A stretch of 64,000 nt of DNA from Shouchella tritolerans (GCF_025770735.1 NZ_JAODPB010000002.1:372001-436000); one strand, 5' to 3'; positions 44,016 through 52,768 are shown, numbered from the stretch's first letter. Notes: generated by a model not told the origin, from the sequence alone. Made by a program: numbers and translations.

Positions 44016-44128
44016 TTTCCCACTCCTTCTTTATATCTCCATCATGGCATTCATGTCCTTATTTTTCAACCAAGCACATAAGCTATAGTAGTACAATTGT
44101 TTAACAATTTTCATGAGGGGTTGATCAC

Positions 44129-44638
44129 ATGGGGTTTGCATTTATGGTGGCCGCTTTTGTGTTTGTGTTGGGTGCCGCGATTGGCGGGATCGTCGCCACA
44201 ATGAAATTTGTCCCGCCTATTTTAGGCCTATCTGTGTCTAGCATTAGCTTTTTCTTTTTTGCTTATGTCGGCATGTTTCTCGCACTGATTGGCCCAAATT
44301 GGCTTGGCTTGCGGTTTTTGGACATTGTAATCGCCATGTGCTCGTTTTTGTTTATCATCGCTTTGTTTCGTTCGTATCATCCTACTTGCGGCTATCGTCC
44401 TGGTGTAAGTCCAGTCGGCTTCATTGCCGCTGTTCTGTTTTTCTTGATGGGCGTACAATGGGGAACGGCAGGATTCGGCACGTTCTTTACATTAGGAATG
44501 GCGATTTTGTTTACAGGAAGCGTTTTTTTAGGCGTATTGTTGTATAATACGATATTGGGTTGGCTACGAAATGTTTACATTGCGGCATTCTTGCCTCTCA
44601 TCTCATTTCTTTTTATTGCAGTACTGAAACTGATATAA
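44129..44638 (+). CDS. Uncharacterised integral membrane protein
   Basis: A 169-residue protein, almost wholly hydrophobic, with about 5-6 predicted membrane segments and a short polar loop near residues 75-90 (RSYHPTCGYRPG). I do not recognise the family. The SD is GAGGGG. It lies 18 bases upstream of yqgQ with no terminator between, so it is likely part of the yqgQ-glcK transcript. Confidence 0.75.
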   Translation: MGFAFMVAAFVFVLGAAIGGIVATMKFVPPILGLSVSSISFFFFAYVGMFLALIGPNWLGLRFLDIVIAMCSFLFIIALFRSYHPTCGYRPGVSPVGFIAAVLFFLMGVQWGTAGFGTFFTLGMAILFTGSVFLGVLLYNTILGWLRNVYIAAFLPLISFLFIAVLKLI

Positions 44639-44656
44639 TAAGCTAGAGGTGAGCCA

Positions 44657-44869
44657 ATGAAAACGCTTTTCGAAGTCAAGCAGTTGTTAAAGCAATACGG
44701 CGCTTTCATTTATACAAGGGATTTGGATGCAGACATTCAGTTGATGCAAATGGAAATGGAGGAGCTTCATCGACTTGGCCTAATTGAACGCGTCGAATTC
44801 CAACAAGCGATGCTTGTATTAAAACGTGAACAGCGTGCTGCAAAAATGGGGGAGAGAGCAAATGACTGA
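44657..44869 (+). CDS. yqgQ: YqgQ family protein (DUF910)
   Basis: A 70-residue helical protein matching the small YqgQ/DUF910 family (VKQLLKQYGAFIYTRDLDAD and LGLIERVEFQQAMLVLKRE). It is a probable nucleic-acid-binding three-helix protein of unknown function. As in B. subtilis it precedes glcK, and its stop overlaps the glcK start. Confidence 0.9.
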   Translation: MKTLFEVKQLLKQYGAFIYTRDLDADIQLMQMEMEELHRLGLIERVEFQQAMLVLKREQRAAKMGERAND

Positions 44870-45839
44870 GGACTACTATGCAGGAATTGACATTGGTGGT
44901 ACCACCGTAAAGTTGGCGTTTCTTACGGAAACAGGCGAGTTAAAAGATAAATGGGAGATTCCCACAGACGTGAGCGAAAACGGCAAACACATTGTCGATC
45001 ACATCGTTGCAAGCATTCAAAGCCGGCTGCCGCAACATGCAACCTTGTTAGGGGCTGGAGTAGGTGCGCCAGGATTCATTGAAATGGAAACTGGTTTTAT
45101 TCACCATGCCGTTAATATTGGCTGGCGCAACTATCCACTAAGGGAAGAGCTTGAACGCGCTCTTGGAGTGGTTGTCCGCGTCGACAATGATGCCAATTTG
45201 GCTGCACTTGGAGAAAAATGGCGCGGCGCTGGGGATGGTGCTGAAGAAGAGTTGTTCATCACGCTTGGTACAGGCGTCGGCGGTGGAATTATTACAAGAG
45301 GGCAAATTCTCCACGGCGCAAATGGAATGGGCGGCGAAATTGGCCACATAACGGTCATCCCGAAAGGAGGGGCACCGTGCAATTGTGGCAAGACGGGCTG
45401 CCTGGAGACCGTATCTTCGGCAACAGGCATTTTACGGATTGCCAAGGAAAAGTTAACAACAAATTTAGATAGCTCTTTGCATAGCATTGGAGAAGGGAAA
45501 TTAACGACAAAGGACATTTTCGATGCCGCTAAAGCTGGCGATGCTCTTGCTAAGGATGTGGTAAGTGAAGCAACCTTCCACCTTGGTTTTGCGATAGCGA
45601 ATCTGGCTAATGCGCTCAATCCGACCAAAATCATTATCGGCGGTGGTGTTTCTAAAGCAAAAGAAAGCTTGCTTGCCCCGCTTCGCACCGTATTTAAGCA
45701 ATTTGCGTTGCCCCGTGTTTCCGAGAGTGCTGAAATCAAATTGGCCCATTTAGGGAATGACGCTGGGATTTACGGTGCTGTTTGGCTTGCTATTCAAGCA
45801 AAAGCAACACAAGAAGATGAGACATTAGGAAAAAAGTGA
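44862..45839 (+). CDS. glcK: Glucokinase (ROK family)
   Basis: A 325-residue ATP-dependent kinase that phosphorylates glucose. The phosphate-1 motif is GIDIGGTTVKLAFL, and a central GTGVGGGIITRG and GEIGHITV follow. The ROK zinc motif is CNCGKTGCLETVSSATG. The ATG at 44862 overlaps the yqgQ stop (ATGACTGA) and has GGGGGAG upstream. A longer frame starting at 44826 is not supported. aspA begins 23 bases after it. Confidence 0.96.
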   Translation: MTEDYYAGIDIGGTTVKLAFLTETGELKDKWEIPTDVSENGKHIVDHIVASIQSRLPQHATLLGAGVGAPGFIEMETGFIHHAVNIGWRNYPLREELERALGVVVRVDNDANLAALGEKWRGAGDGAEEELFITLGTGVGGGIITRGQILHGANGMGGEIGHITVIPKGGAPCNCGKTGCLETVSSATGILRIAKEKLTTNLDSSLHSIGEGKLTTKDIFDAAKAGDALAKDVVSEATFHLGFAIANLANALNPTKIIIGGGVSKAKESLLAPLRTVFKQFALPRVSESAEIKLAHLGNDAGIYGAVWLAIQAKATQEDETLGKK

Positions 45840-45862
45840 ATGAGAAAAAGGAGTCGCATGAA

Positions 45863-47275
45863 ATGGAGTACCGGGTTGAACGAGACTTACTAGGAGAAAA
45901 ACAAGTACCGAAACATGCTTATTATGGCATCCAATCGCTGCGGGCAAAAGATAATTTTCCGATTACCGGCTATCCGCCCCACCCTGAGCTTATTCGCGCT
46001 TTTGGCTATGTGAAAAAAGCGGCTGCCCTTGCAAACCGCGATGTCGGTGTCCTGCGTCCTCACATTGCTGAAGCCATTATCAAGGCAAGCGATGAAGTGA
46101 TTGAAGGGCGTTTGAATGATCATTTTATTGTCGATTCAATCCAAGGAGGCGCCGGCACGTCGTTTAATATGAATGCCAACGAAGTCATTGCTAACCGGGC
46201 GATTGAAATTCTTGGCGGCGAAAAAGGCGATTATTTAAAAGTCAGCCCTAATACACACGTCAACATGGCCCAGTCTACCAATGATTCATTCCCGACAGCG
46301 ATTCATATTGCCGCTTTAAATATGACACGGGGCTTGACGGAAGAATTGCACAAATTGATCAACGAAATGGACGCGAAAGCCGAAGAATTTGACAGCGTCC
46401 TAAAAATGGGACGGACCCATTTACAAGACGCAGTTCCTATCCGATTAGGGCAGGAATTTGGCTCGTACCGCAGAGTGCTAGCCCGTGATTTAAAACGGGT
46501 AAGCCGTTCGGCAGACCACCTCCACGAAGTCAATATGGGTGCAACGGCTGTAGGAACTGGCTTGAACGCAAAACCGGAATACATTGAAAGAGTGGCAAAA
46601 CATTTGGCTGACTTGACTCAATTACCGTTGAAAACGGCGGAGGACCTTGTTGATGCCACACAAAATACAGATGCATATACGGAGCTTTCTAGTTCGTTAA
46701 AAATTTTAGCCATTAATTTATCAAAAATCGCGAATGACTTACGTTTAATGAGCTCGGGCCCGCGGACCGGATTGAATGAAATCAATTTACCACCACGACA
46801 GCCGGGTTCATCGATCATGCCCGGAAAAGTTAATCCGGTCATGTGTGAAGTCATTAACCAGCTCTCTTTTCAAGTTATCGGCAATGACCATACGATCAGC
46901 CTTGCTTCAGAAGCGGGCCAACTTGAACTAAACGTGATGGAACCAGTACTCGTTTTTAATTTACTGCAATCATTAACGGTGCTACAAAACGGCATGCGCG
47001 TCTTTAAGGATTACGCCATTTCCGGCATTACGGCTAATGTGGAACGGTGTCGCGAACTCGTTGAGCATAGTGTCGGTATTGTGACGGCAATCAATCCCCA
47101 TGTCGGCTATGAAGTTGCGACTCGTGTTGCTAAAGAGGCAATCGAAACAGGGCGACCAGTCAGGGAAATTTGCCTTGAAAGGGGCATCCTTTCAGAGGAA
47201 GAGTTGAACGAAATTCTTGATCCAAAAGAAATGACGAAACCGGGTATCGCGGGTTCCCGTTTTTTATCATTGTAA
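45863..47275 (+). CDS. aspA: Aspartate ammonia-lyase
   Basis: A 470-residue fumarase/aspartase-superfamily enzyme that releases ammonium and fumarate from aspartate. The N-terminal block ERDLLGEKQVPKHAYYGIQS favours aspartase over the fumarase at 55701, and the signature loop is [12 protein letters not shown]. The ATG at 45863 has AAGGAG at 9 bases. The glcK-overlapping GTG at 45836 would add nine residues and lacks a proper SD. The pair with glcK is not part of the B. subtilis order. Fumarate produced here could be used by FumC. Confidence 0.94.
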   Translation: MEYRVERDLLGEKQVPKHAYYGIQSLRAKDNFPITGYPPHPELIRAFGYVKKAAALANRDVGVLRPHIAEAIIKASDEVIEGRLNDHFIVDSIQGGAGTSFNMNANEVIANRAIEILGGEKGDYLKVSPNTHVNMAQSTNDSFPTAIHIAALNMTRGLTEELHKLINEMDAKAEEFDSVLKMGRTHLQDAVPIRLGQEFGSYRRVLARDLKRVSRSADHLHEVNMGATAVGTGLNAKPEYIERVAKHLADLTQLPLKTAEDLVDATQNTDAYTELSSSLKILAINLSKIANDLRLMSSGPRTGLNEINLPPRQPGSSIMPGKVNPVMCEVINQLSFQVIGNDHTISLASEAGQLELNVMEPVLVFNLLQSLTVLQNGMRVFKDYAISGITANVERCRELVEHSVGIVTAINPHVGYEVATRVAKEAIETGRPVREICLERGILSEEELNEILDPKEMTKPGIAGSRFLSL

Positions 47276-47337
47276 CCACTAAAGAGCGACTTTTGCTTTT
47301 GCAAATGGATCATTGTATGCGATAATGAAATAGAAAG

Positions 47338-47430
47338 ACTAGGGGTGCCTAATGAAGTTAGGCTGAGAATTAGAACGTATTTCTTTTACCCTAATAACCT
47401 GATCTGGGTGATGCCAGCGGAGGGAAGTCG
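47338..47430 (+). promoter_or_regulatory. TPP riboswitch (THI element)
   Basis: The thi-box is complete: GGGGTGCC, a P3 arm, GGCTGAGA, ACCC, then ACCTGATCTGG and GATGCCAGCGGAGGGAA. The variable P3 loop spans about 47351-47393. A terminator follows at 47463-47490, so control is by transcription attenuation when thiamine pyrophosphate binds. A GATAAT about 20 bases upstream of the element may be the -10 box. Confidence 0.97.
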
Positions 47431-47462
47431 GTTTGCCGTGATTGAATGACATGCTTGCATGT

Positions 47463-47495
47463 GGCCGAAGCTTCTCGCTTTGGCCTTTTTATTTT
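47463..47495 (+). terminator. Riboswitch-controlled terminator before thiE
   Basis: A 9-bp stem with one G-U pair (47463-47471 with 47477-47485) is followed by TTTTTATTTT and lies between the TPP aptamer and the thiE RBS. It is the off-state expression platform. Confidence 0.9.
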
Positions 47496-47513
47496 GCAAA
47501 AGGAGTGAACAAC

Positions 47514-48143
47514 ATGAAGCCTTTTCGACTTTACGCGATTACAGGAGAAGAATTCCATCCTGGACGCGATGTCGTAGAAGTGATGGAAGAAGCCATCCAA
47601 GGTGGGGTTGACATTATTCAGCTTCGTGATAAAACGAGCAGCAAAAAGGCTGTCTTGGAAAAAGCCCGTAGGCTAAAAAAGCTTGCGGCGGATTATGGAA
47701 TTCCGTTTATTGTCAATGACCATATTGATGTCGCCCTTGCCGTCGACGCAAGCGGCGTCCATGTTGGACAAGATGATTTGCCCCTTCCAGAAGTGAGAAA
47801 ATTGCTGGGGCCAGACAAAATCATTGGCGTTTCTACCCACAAGCTGGAAGAGGCGCTTGAAGCTGAAAAGAACGGAGCCAATTATATTGGCGTCGGCCCG
47901 ATTTTTCCAACAAACAGTAAAGCGGATGTAGTAGACCCGGTTACAACTGCTTATATTCGCGAAGTAAAGGAACATGTGACGATTCCGTTTGTGGCAATTG
48001 GCGGGATCAAGCGTCATAATGTCCGTGAAGTAATCGAGGCTGGTGCTGAAGCGATTTGCGTCATCACCGAAATTGTTGCTGCCAGTGACGTCAAAGCAGC
48101 TAGTCAAGCGTTGCTCGCTGCGATGGAGGAGGCAAGTCAATGA
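47514..48143 (+). CDS. thiE: Thiamine-phosphate synthase
   Basis: A 209-residue TIM-barrel enzyme joining HMP-PP with thiazole phosphate to give thiamine phosphate. Diagnostic blocks are GVDIIQLRDK, FIVNDHIDVALAVDASGVHVGQDD, GVSTHKLEEA, YIGVGPIFPTNSKAD and FVAIGGI. The ATG at 47514 has AAGGAG (frame upstream crosses the riboswitch terminator, so it is not used). It overlaps thiS by 4 bases. Confidence 0.95.
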   Translation: MKPFRLYAITGEEFHPGRDVVEVMEEAIQGGVDIIQLRDKTSSKKAVLEKARRLKKLAADYGIPFIVNDHIDVALAVDASGVHVGQDDLPLPEVRKLLGPDKIIGVSTHKLEEALEAEKNGANYIGVGPIFPTNSKADVVDPVTTAYIREVKEHVTIPFVAIGGIKRHNVREVIEAGAEAICVITEIVAASDVKAASQALLAAMEEASQ

Positions 48144-48337
48144 AATTAGTCGTGAATGGTGAAGAACGAATTACAGAAAGCACAACGCTTAGCGAACTTG
48201 TTTCTGAGTTTGGCTTAGCGAGCCAACTAGTGGTGGCGGAAGTCAATGGGACGATTATTGACCGGGTTGACTGGGAGGCCACTTCTTTGAGCGAAGGAAT
48301 GAAAATCGAGCTAGTCCATTTCGTAGGGGGAGGGTAA
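48140..48337 (+). CDS. thiS: Sulfur carrier protein ThiS
   Basis: A 65-residue ubiquitin-fold sulfur carrier. It ends in the required Gly-Gly (VGGG, one extra Gly). It is adenylated by ThiF and donates sulfur to ThiG. It is coupled to thiE (ATGA overlap), with thiG starting 2 bases after its stop. Confidence 0.95.
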   Translation: MKLVVNGEERITESTTLSELVSEFGLASQLVVAEVNGTIIDRVDWEATSLSEGMKIELVHFVGGG

Positions 48338-48339
48338 AC

Positions 48340-49131
48340 ATGAAAAAAGCACCACTTGCTATTGGTGGAAAAACGCTGTCATCGCGGTTTTTCATTGGGA
48401 CAGGCCGTTATCCAAACCCGGTTGTTCAAAATGAAGCCATTAAAGCCTCTGGCGCGGATGTTTTAACGTTTGCCATTCGCCGCATTAACTTAGAACACCC
48501 TGATGAGGATGCGATTTTGCAGCATTTAGAAGGGCGCACTTTTCAATACTTGCCAAACACATCAGGAGCGAATAACGCTGAAGAGGCAATCCGTATTGCT
48601 CGTTTGGCCCGAGCTGCTGGGCTGAGTGATTGGATCAAAGTCGAAATCAGCGTATCTGAAAAAACGCTTTTGCCTGATCCAATCGAGACATTAAAAGCGA
48701 CTGAAGCTTTAGCAAAAGAAGGGTTTACTGTATTGCCGTATACATCAGATGACCCAATTCTTTGCAAAAAACTTGAGGAAGCTGGTGCAGCGGCAGTTAT
48801 GCCTGGAGCTTCTCCAATTGGCACAGGCCTCGGCATATTAAACCCGTATAACCTTGGCGTAATTGTCGAGGAGGCTTCTGTACCGATCATCGTGGATGCT
48901 GGCCTCGGTTCAGCAAGCGATGTCGCCAAGGCAATGGAATTAGGAGCAGATGGAGTATTAATGAACACGGCAGTAGCGAAAGCGAAGGATCCAGTAAAAA
49001 TGGCGCTGGCAATGAAACAAGCCATTGAAGCCGGTTTGTTGTCCTACGAAGCAGGGCGCATACCGATGAAGCGTTATGCGACAGCAAGCAGCCAGCTTGA
49101 CCATTTACTGTCCGTTCACAGTAAGGGGTAG
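48340..49131 (+). CDS. thiG: Thiazole synthase
   Basis: A 263-residue TIM-barrel enzyme forming the thiazole from deoxyxylulose phosphate, dehydroglycine and ThiS thiocarboxylate. Family blocks are [41 protein letters not shown] (catalytic Lys region), [11 protein letters not shown]-like [16 protein letters not shown] and [21 protein letters not shown]. The SD is TAGGGGGAGGG. It pairs with ThiS and, because a thiO gene follows, uses glycine as imine donor. Confidence 0.97.
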   Translation: MKKAPLAIGGKTLSSRFFIGTGRYPNPVVQNEAIKASGADVLTFAIRRINLEHPDEDAILQHLEGRTFQYLPNTSGANNAEEAIRIARLARAAGLSDWIKVEISVSEKTLLPDPIETLKATEALAKEGFTVLPYTSDDPILCKKLEEAGAAAVMPGASPIGTGLGILNPYNLGVIVEEASVPIIVDAGLGSASDVAKAMELGADGVLMNTAVAKAKDPVKMALAMKQAIEAGLLSYEAGRIPMKRYATASSQLDHLLSVHSKG

Positions 49132-49136
49132 TCTAA

Positions 49137-50243
49137 ATGGAGCATACAATTGTTTTAGGGGGCGGCGTTATTGGGTTGTCTGTTGCTTTTCAGTTAGCGA
49201 TGGACGGCAAGGCTGTTTCTGTCCTAGAAATAAACACATGTGGCGGGCAGGCATCTGGCGCAGCTGCAGGCATGCTTGCCCCGTATTCAGAAATTGGCGA
49301 GGATCCAGATGATTTTTTTCGCCTCTGTTTAGCGAGTTTGCGTGCTTTTAAAGAATGGCAAGCGTTAGTGAAACAGGAGTCAGGCATGACGTTTGAATTT
49401 ACAGAATCAGGGAGCCTTCATTGCGTTTATCATGAAGCTGATTTGTTGTCACTTGCCACCAGAAAAGCATGGCAAGAGGAATTTGGGGCGAAAGTCGAGG
49501 TATTGACACGCGAAGAGTTGAAGAAGAAAGAGCCTGAGCTTGCTGAAGACATGATTGGTGCGATCCACTATCCAGAAGAAGCTCATGTCTACGCGCCTGA
49601 TTATGTAAAGGCGTTGCAACAGGCTTGTAGAAATCGCGGCGTCCACATTTATGAGCAGCTCAAACACGTTTCACTCGTAAAAACAGAGCCCTACATCGAG
49701 CTACAAAGCGCTTCAGGGCAACGTTTTACAGCAGACCAGCTCGTTGTGGCGACAGGTGCATGGGCGAAAGAGCTAGAAAGCCAGCTTGGCCTTAACTTGC
49801 CCATTTATCCAATAAGAGGGCAGATTTGTGCTTACAATATTGAACCAGGCCGTGTTCGCCACATTTTATACACAAGCCAAGGGTATCTTGTCCCAAAAGC
49901 AAATGGCACACTTGTCAATGGTGCATCTGAAGATATCGCTGGCTTTCAAACAGAAATTACCGACAAGGGCATTCGCCGCCTAACAAATTGGAACCATAAG
50001 ATGGTCCCCTTTTTAGCTGAACTTACGCCGTTTCATAAATGGGCTGGCCTTAGGCCGGCGACACAAGACGGTTATCCGCTTATCGGTTTTCTCCGCAACC
50101 ATCCCCGCGTTTTTATGGCTTGTGGCCATTACCGGAACGGCATTTTATTAAGCGCTATTACCGCAAAAATAGCGAGTGCGCAGTTGGCTGGGCAAAAGCC
50201 ACCTGTACCAATCGCCCTTTTTGAGCCAGAACGTTTTTCGTAG
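49137..50243 (+). CDS. thiO: Glycine oxidase ThiO
   Basis: A 368-residue FAD enzyme of the D-amino-acid oxidase family that oxidises glycine to the dehydroglycine used by ThiG in aerobes. The FAD motif is IVLGGGVIGLSVAFQLA at the N-terminus, SGAAAGMLAPYSEIGED follows and the C-terminal GLRPATQDGYPLIGF and ACGHYRNGILLSA close the fold. It starts 6 bases after thiG. The presence of ThiO rather than ThiH implies oxygen-dependent thiazole synthesis. Confidence 0.95.
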   Translation: MEHTIVLGGGVIGLSVAFQLAMDGKAVSVLEINTCGGQASGAAAGMLAPYSEIGEDPDDFFRLCLASLRAFKEWQALVKQESGMTFEFTESGSLHCVYHEADLLSLATRKAWQEEFGAKVEVLTREELKKKEPELAEDMIGAIHYPEEAHVYAPDYVKALQQACRNRGVHIYEQLKHVSLVKTEPYIELQSASGQRFTADQLVVATGAWAKELESQLGLNLPIYPIRGQICAYNIEPGRVRHILYTSQGYLVPKANGTLVNGASEDIAGFQTEITDKGIRRLTNWNHKMVPFLAELTPFHKWAGLRPATQDGYPLIGFLRNHPRVFMACGHYRNGILLSAITAKIASAQLAGQKPPVPIALFEPERFS

Positions 50244-50263
50244 TCATAAAAGGAGGCGTACTG

Positions 50264-51082
50264 ATGCCAATTCCAACAGTCCTCTCCGTTGCTGGTTCAG
50301 ATTCCAGCGGCGGCGCTGGCATTCAAGCTGATATAAAAACATGCCAAGAGCTTGGCGTTTATGCTGCTACTGCCATTACTGCAATTACAGCCCAAAATAC
50401 AACTGGCGTACAATCGTGGCAAGGACTTGATGCCACGATTGTACGGGACCAAATTGAAGCGGTATTAAGTGATATCGGTGTTCATGTCATCAAGACAGGC
50501 ATGTTGGTCAATGCAGACATTGTCACGACGGTGGCTGAATTGGCGAAAACCTATGGAGTGGCTAACATCGTCGTTGATCCTGTCATGGCTTCGACAAGTG
50601 GAACAGCGCTTCTTTCGGCGAAAGGCCAACAGGTGCTTGTACAAAAGCTTTTGCCACTTGCGACTGTATTTACGCCTAATTTGCCTGAAACGGCCATGCT
50701 CCTTAATAAACCAGAATGTAAAACCATTGCTGAAATGAAAGCAGCCGCGGTACAATTGCATAAAATGGGGCCTAAGCTGGTCATTTTGAAAGGTGGCCAT
50801 TTGCAACAAGGGGAAGCGATTGATTTATGCTATGATGGCCAAGCTTTCTTTGAGTTAAAGGCAAAACGGCTAGACAGAAAGCATACACATGGGACTGGTT
50901 GTACGTTTGCTTCAGCGATAGCAGCAGAACTCGCAAAAGGGAGAAAGCCAATCGAAGCAGCTAAAACAGCAAAAGCGTATGTGACTGCCGCGATTTCGGA
51001 AGGAATCCCATTAGGAGCCGGAATCGGCCCGACCGATCATGCTGCTTATCGCCGCCTTGGCCAAGAAGGGGGTTGCAATTGA
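50264..51082 (+). CDS. thiD: Hydroxymethylpyrimidine/phosphomethylpyrimidine kinase
   Basis: A 272-residue ribokinase-family kinase that phosphorylates HMP and HMP-P. It shows SVAGSDSSGGAGIQADIKT at the N-terminus, VVDPVMASTSG and TPNLPETAML. The anion hole and ATP loop HTHGTGCTFASAIAAELAKG closes the fold. It may also serve as pyridoxal kinase in this genus. The RBS is AAGGAGGCG. It ends in TTGA, overlapping the start of the next gene. Confidence 0.94.
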   Translation: MPIPTVLSVAGSDSSGGAGIQADIKTCQELGVYAATAITAITAQNTTGVQSWQGLDATIVRDQIEAVLSDIGVHVIKTGMLVNADIVTTVAELAKTYGVANIVVDPVMASTSGTALLSAKGQQVLVQKLLPLATVFTPNLPETAMLLNKPECKTIAEMKAAAVQLHKMGPKLVILKGGHLQQGEAIDLCYDGQAFFELKAKRLDRKHTHGTGCTFASAIAAELAKGRKPIEAAKTAKAYVTAAISEGIPLGAGIGPTDHAAYRRLGQEGGCN

Positions 51083-51636
51083 GAAAGCATATAGTCGTAT
51101 TGATATTGCCGGTCATTTTAATGATCGCGATCGCTTTAAGCGGTATTTATTACTTGAACCAAGAAGAAACGATGACGAACGAACAGCTTAAAGCTGAAAT
51201 TGAATTGGTTGCTGAACGGGCGGAAGACGGTACGTTGTCACTTGAATGGAGCTGGCCGCAAATGCCAGCAGAAGGCATGTATGGAACCGACTATATTGGC
51301 ATTGCCTTTACTGGGGGAGATGAAGTGGAAGTTGGCGAGGCAGTGCTTGATATAGAAGAACAACATCGCTATAAAGGCGAGCGTGTTGAAAACGGGATTA
51401 TTTTTGCATACCCGACAGAAATGGCAGAACATCAAAGTATTGGCACGAGGGGCACGATTGTCCAACCGTTGCCTGCTTCTGCTGAAGACATCACCATTTC
51501 TGTTCTACATACGTGGACGAACCATGAACCGTTGACAATGGAGGACGCTACTTTTGAAGCACCTTCTTTTGGTAGTGCCAAAAACGTTCAGCATTGGGTA
51601 AAAACGGTGGAATTAGGTGAGTTGCTTGCGGATTAG
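51079..51636 (+). CDS. Uncharacterised membrane-anchored protein in the thiamine operon
   Basis: A 185-residue protein with an N-terminal signal anchor (about 5-24) and a beta-rich extracytoplasmic part (WSWPQMPAEGMYGTDYIGIAF ... GTIVQPLPASAEDITISVLHTW). I recognise no family. The TTG at 51079 has AAGGGGG 7 bases upstream and overlaps the thiD stop, so it is translated by coupling in the TPP-controlled operon. This context suggests a link to thiamine or precursor uptake, which is inference only. Confidence 0.7.
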   Translation: MRKHIVVLILPVILMIAIALSGIYYLNQEETMTNEQLKAEIELVAERAEDGTLSLEWSWPQMPAEGMYGTDYIGIAFTGGDEVEVGEAVLDIEEQHRYKGERVENGIIFAYPTEMAEHQSIGTRGTIVQPLPASAEDITISVLHTWTNHEPLTMEDATFEAPSFGSAKNVQHWVKTVELGELLAD

Positions 51637-52687
51637 CGGCATGTCGTTTAATGTGGGGATTTTTTACAGCGGGGCAGGCTTTTTGTCTTGTGCCTACTAT
51701 GATAAACAGGGCAAGCTACATTCGTGGGGAAAGCCTGCCGGAATGCCAGCTTATTTACAAGCTGGCAAACTGATTGTGAAAACCATGCCATTTCGGTTCG
51801 TCGTGCTCTTTGTCGCACTGCTGTGTTTGATCATTGGGCCCAAAATCGTTCCAAGCGGCTGGAATGGGTTGCCTGTTTATACGTTCTTTTATTTATTGTT
51901 TGCTGGGCATTTTCTATTTCCTGAGCCGTTAAAAAAGTACCATGGAGCAGAGCATAAAGTGTTTAGTGCAAGAGGGCGTATTTGTACGGAACGATTAAAG
52001 GCGATAAAAAGAGCGGATATTCGCAATCGTGGTTGTTCCACCGGGCTCGTTGTCGTCTATTTTTTAAGCGTCTTCCTTCTAAGCGGGGGGCTTTCCTTGT
52101 TCACGCCAATAGAACAAGCGCTAATGGTTTCCTCCTATGCGGCTCTGGCTATTGTTGTCTTTTATCAACTTTTTCACCGCAAGCCGTGGCTAAAATGGTT
52201 CGAGAAGGTCGTTTTAATTCTTTCCTACTGGTTGCAACTTCATGTGACAACGAAAGAGCCTGGCGAGAAGCATCTTCAATGCGCGATCGCCGCCTATCAA
52301 CAGTTAGGCTATTTGGCTTTTCCGGAAAACATAAAAAAGCGGAGGCTTCCGCAAAAGGAGAACAAGAGAATGGCAATTGCAGACGTATCGATCATTCCAA
52401 TTGGTACTTCTTCTACAAGCGTTAGCGCTTATGTAGCATATATCCAACAAGTGCTTGACTCCTATCGGAAAGAAAAGCAAATCCGTTACGAGCTTACCCC
52501 TATGAGCACGTTGATTGAGGCAGAGCTGCCTGTGTTATTTGAAGTGATCCAAAAAATCCATGAAGCACCGTTTGAACAAGGAGCCTTGAGGACGGCAACA
52601 TCGATTCGTATTGACGACCGCCGCGATCAGCCTTTAACGATGGAAGGAAAACGTAAATCTGTGCAAGAGAAGCGAATAGAACAATAG
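51617..52687 (+). CDS. DUF1385 membrane domain fused to YqgV/MTH1187-type thiamine-binding domain
   Basis: A 356-residue two-domain protein. Residues about 1-245 form a short DUF1385 (YqhQ-like) part with four or so hydrophobic segments, YHGAEHKV at 108-115 and TTKEPGEKHLQCAIAAYQQLGY near its end. Residues 252-356 are a complete UPF0045 domain (MAIADVSIIPIGTSSTSVSAY ...), the fold of thiamine-binding YqgV. The frame is continuous. An internal SD and ATG at 52354-52372 could also yield the second domain alone. The start is uncertain: GTG 51617 with GGTGG, or ATG 51641. It ends the thiamine operon and shares a 28-bp inverted repeat with the region after its stop. Confidence 0.75.
   Translation: MSCLRISGMSFNVGIFYSGAGFLSCAYYDKQGKLHSWGKPAGMPAYLQAGKLIVKTMPFRFVVLFVALLCLIIGPKIVPSGWNGLPVYTFFYLLFAGHFLFPEPLKKYHGAEHKVFSARGRICTERLKAIKRADIRNRGCSTGLVVVYFLSVFLLSGGLSLFTPIEQALMVSSYAALAIVVFYQLFHRKPWLKWFEKVVLILSYWLQLHVTTKEPGEKHLQCAIAAYQQLGYLAFPENIKKRRLPQKENKRMAIADVSIIPIGTSSTSVSAYVAYIQQVLDSYRKEKQIRYELTPMSTLIEAELPVLFEVIQKIHEAPFEQGALRTATSIRIDDRRDQPLTMEGKRKSVQEKRIEQ
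52354..52372 (+). promoter_or_regulatory. Internal ribosome binding site and ATG inside the fusion gene
   Basis: AAAGGAG (52354-52360), nine bases, then ATG (52370-52372), exactly at the boundary where the UPF0045 domain begins. The 105-residue product from here would be a normal-length YqgV. This suggests two genes fused by loss of a stop codon, or a dual-product gene. Confidence 0.55.
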
Positions 52688-52726
52688 CTGGAGACAGAGT
52701 CTCCAGCTATTGTTCTATTCGCTTCT
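52668..52726. repeat. Perfect 28-bp inverted repeat across a stop codon
   Basis: Positions 52668-52695 are the exact reverse complement of 52699-52726, with a 3-base AGA loop. The left arm covers the last codons and TAG of the fusion gene. No T-tract follows on either side, so it is not a standard terminator. Confidence 0.85.
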
Positions 52727-52768
52727 TCCCTCGCCTGCACTCCTCGTATGACAAGCGTTTTCTATCAG

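Noticed and set aside
45131-45739. 202-codon minus-strand ORF inside glcK
   Set aside because: Shadow frame opposite a well-supported glucokinase gene; Ser/Pro-rich composition and no family resemblance.
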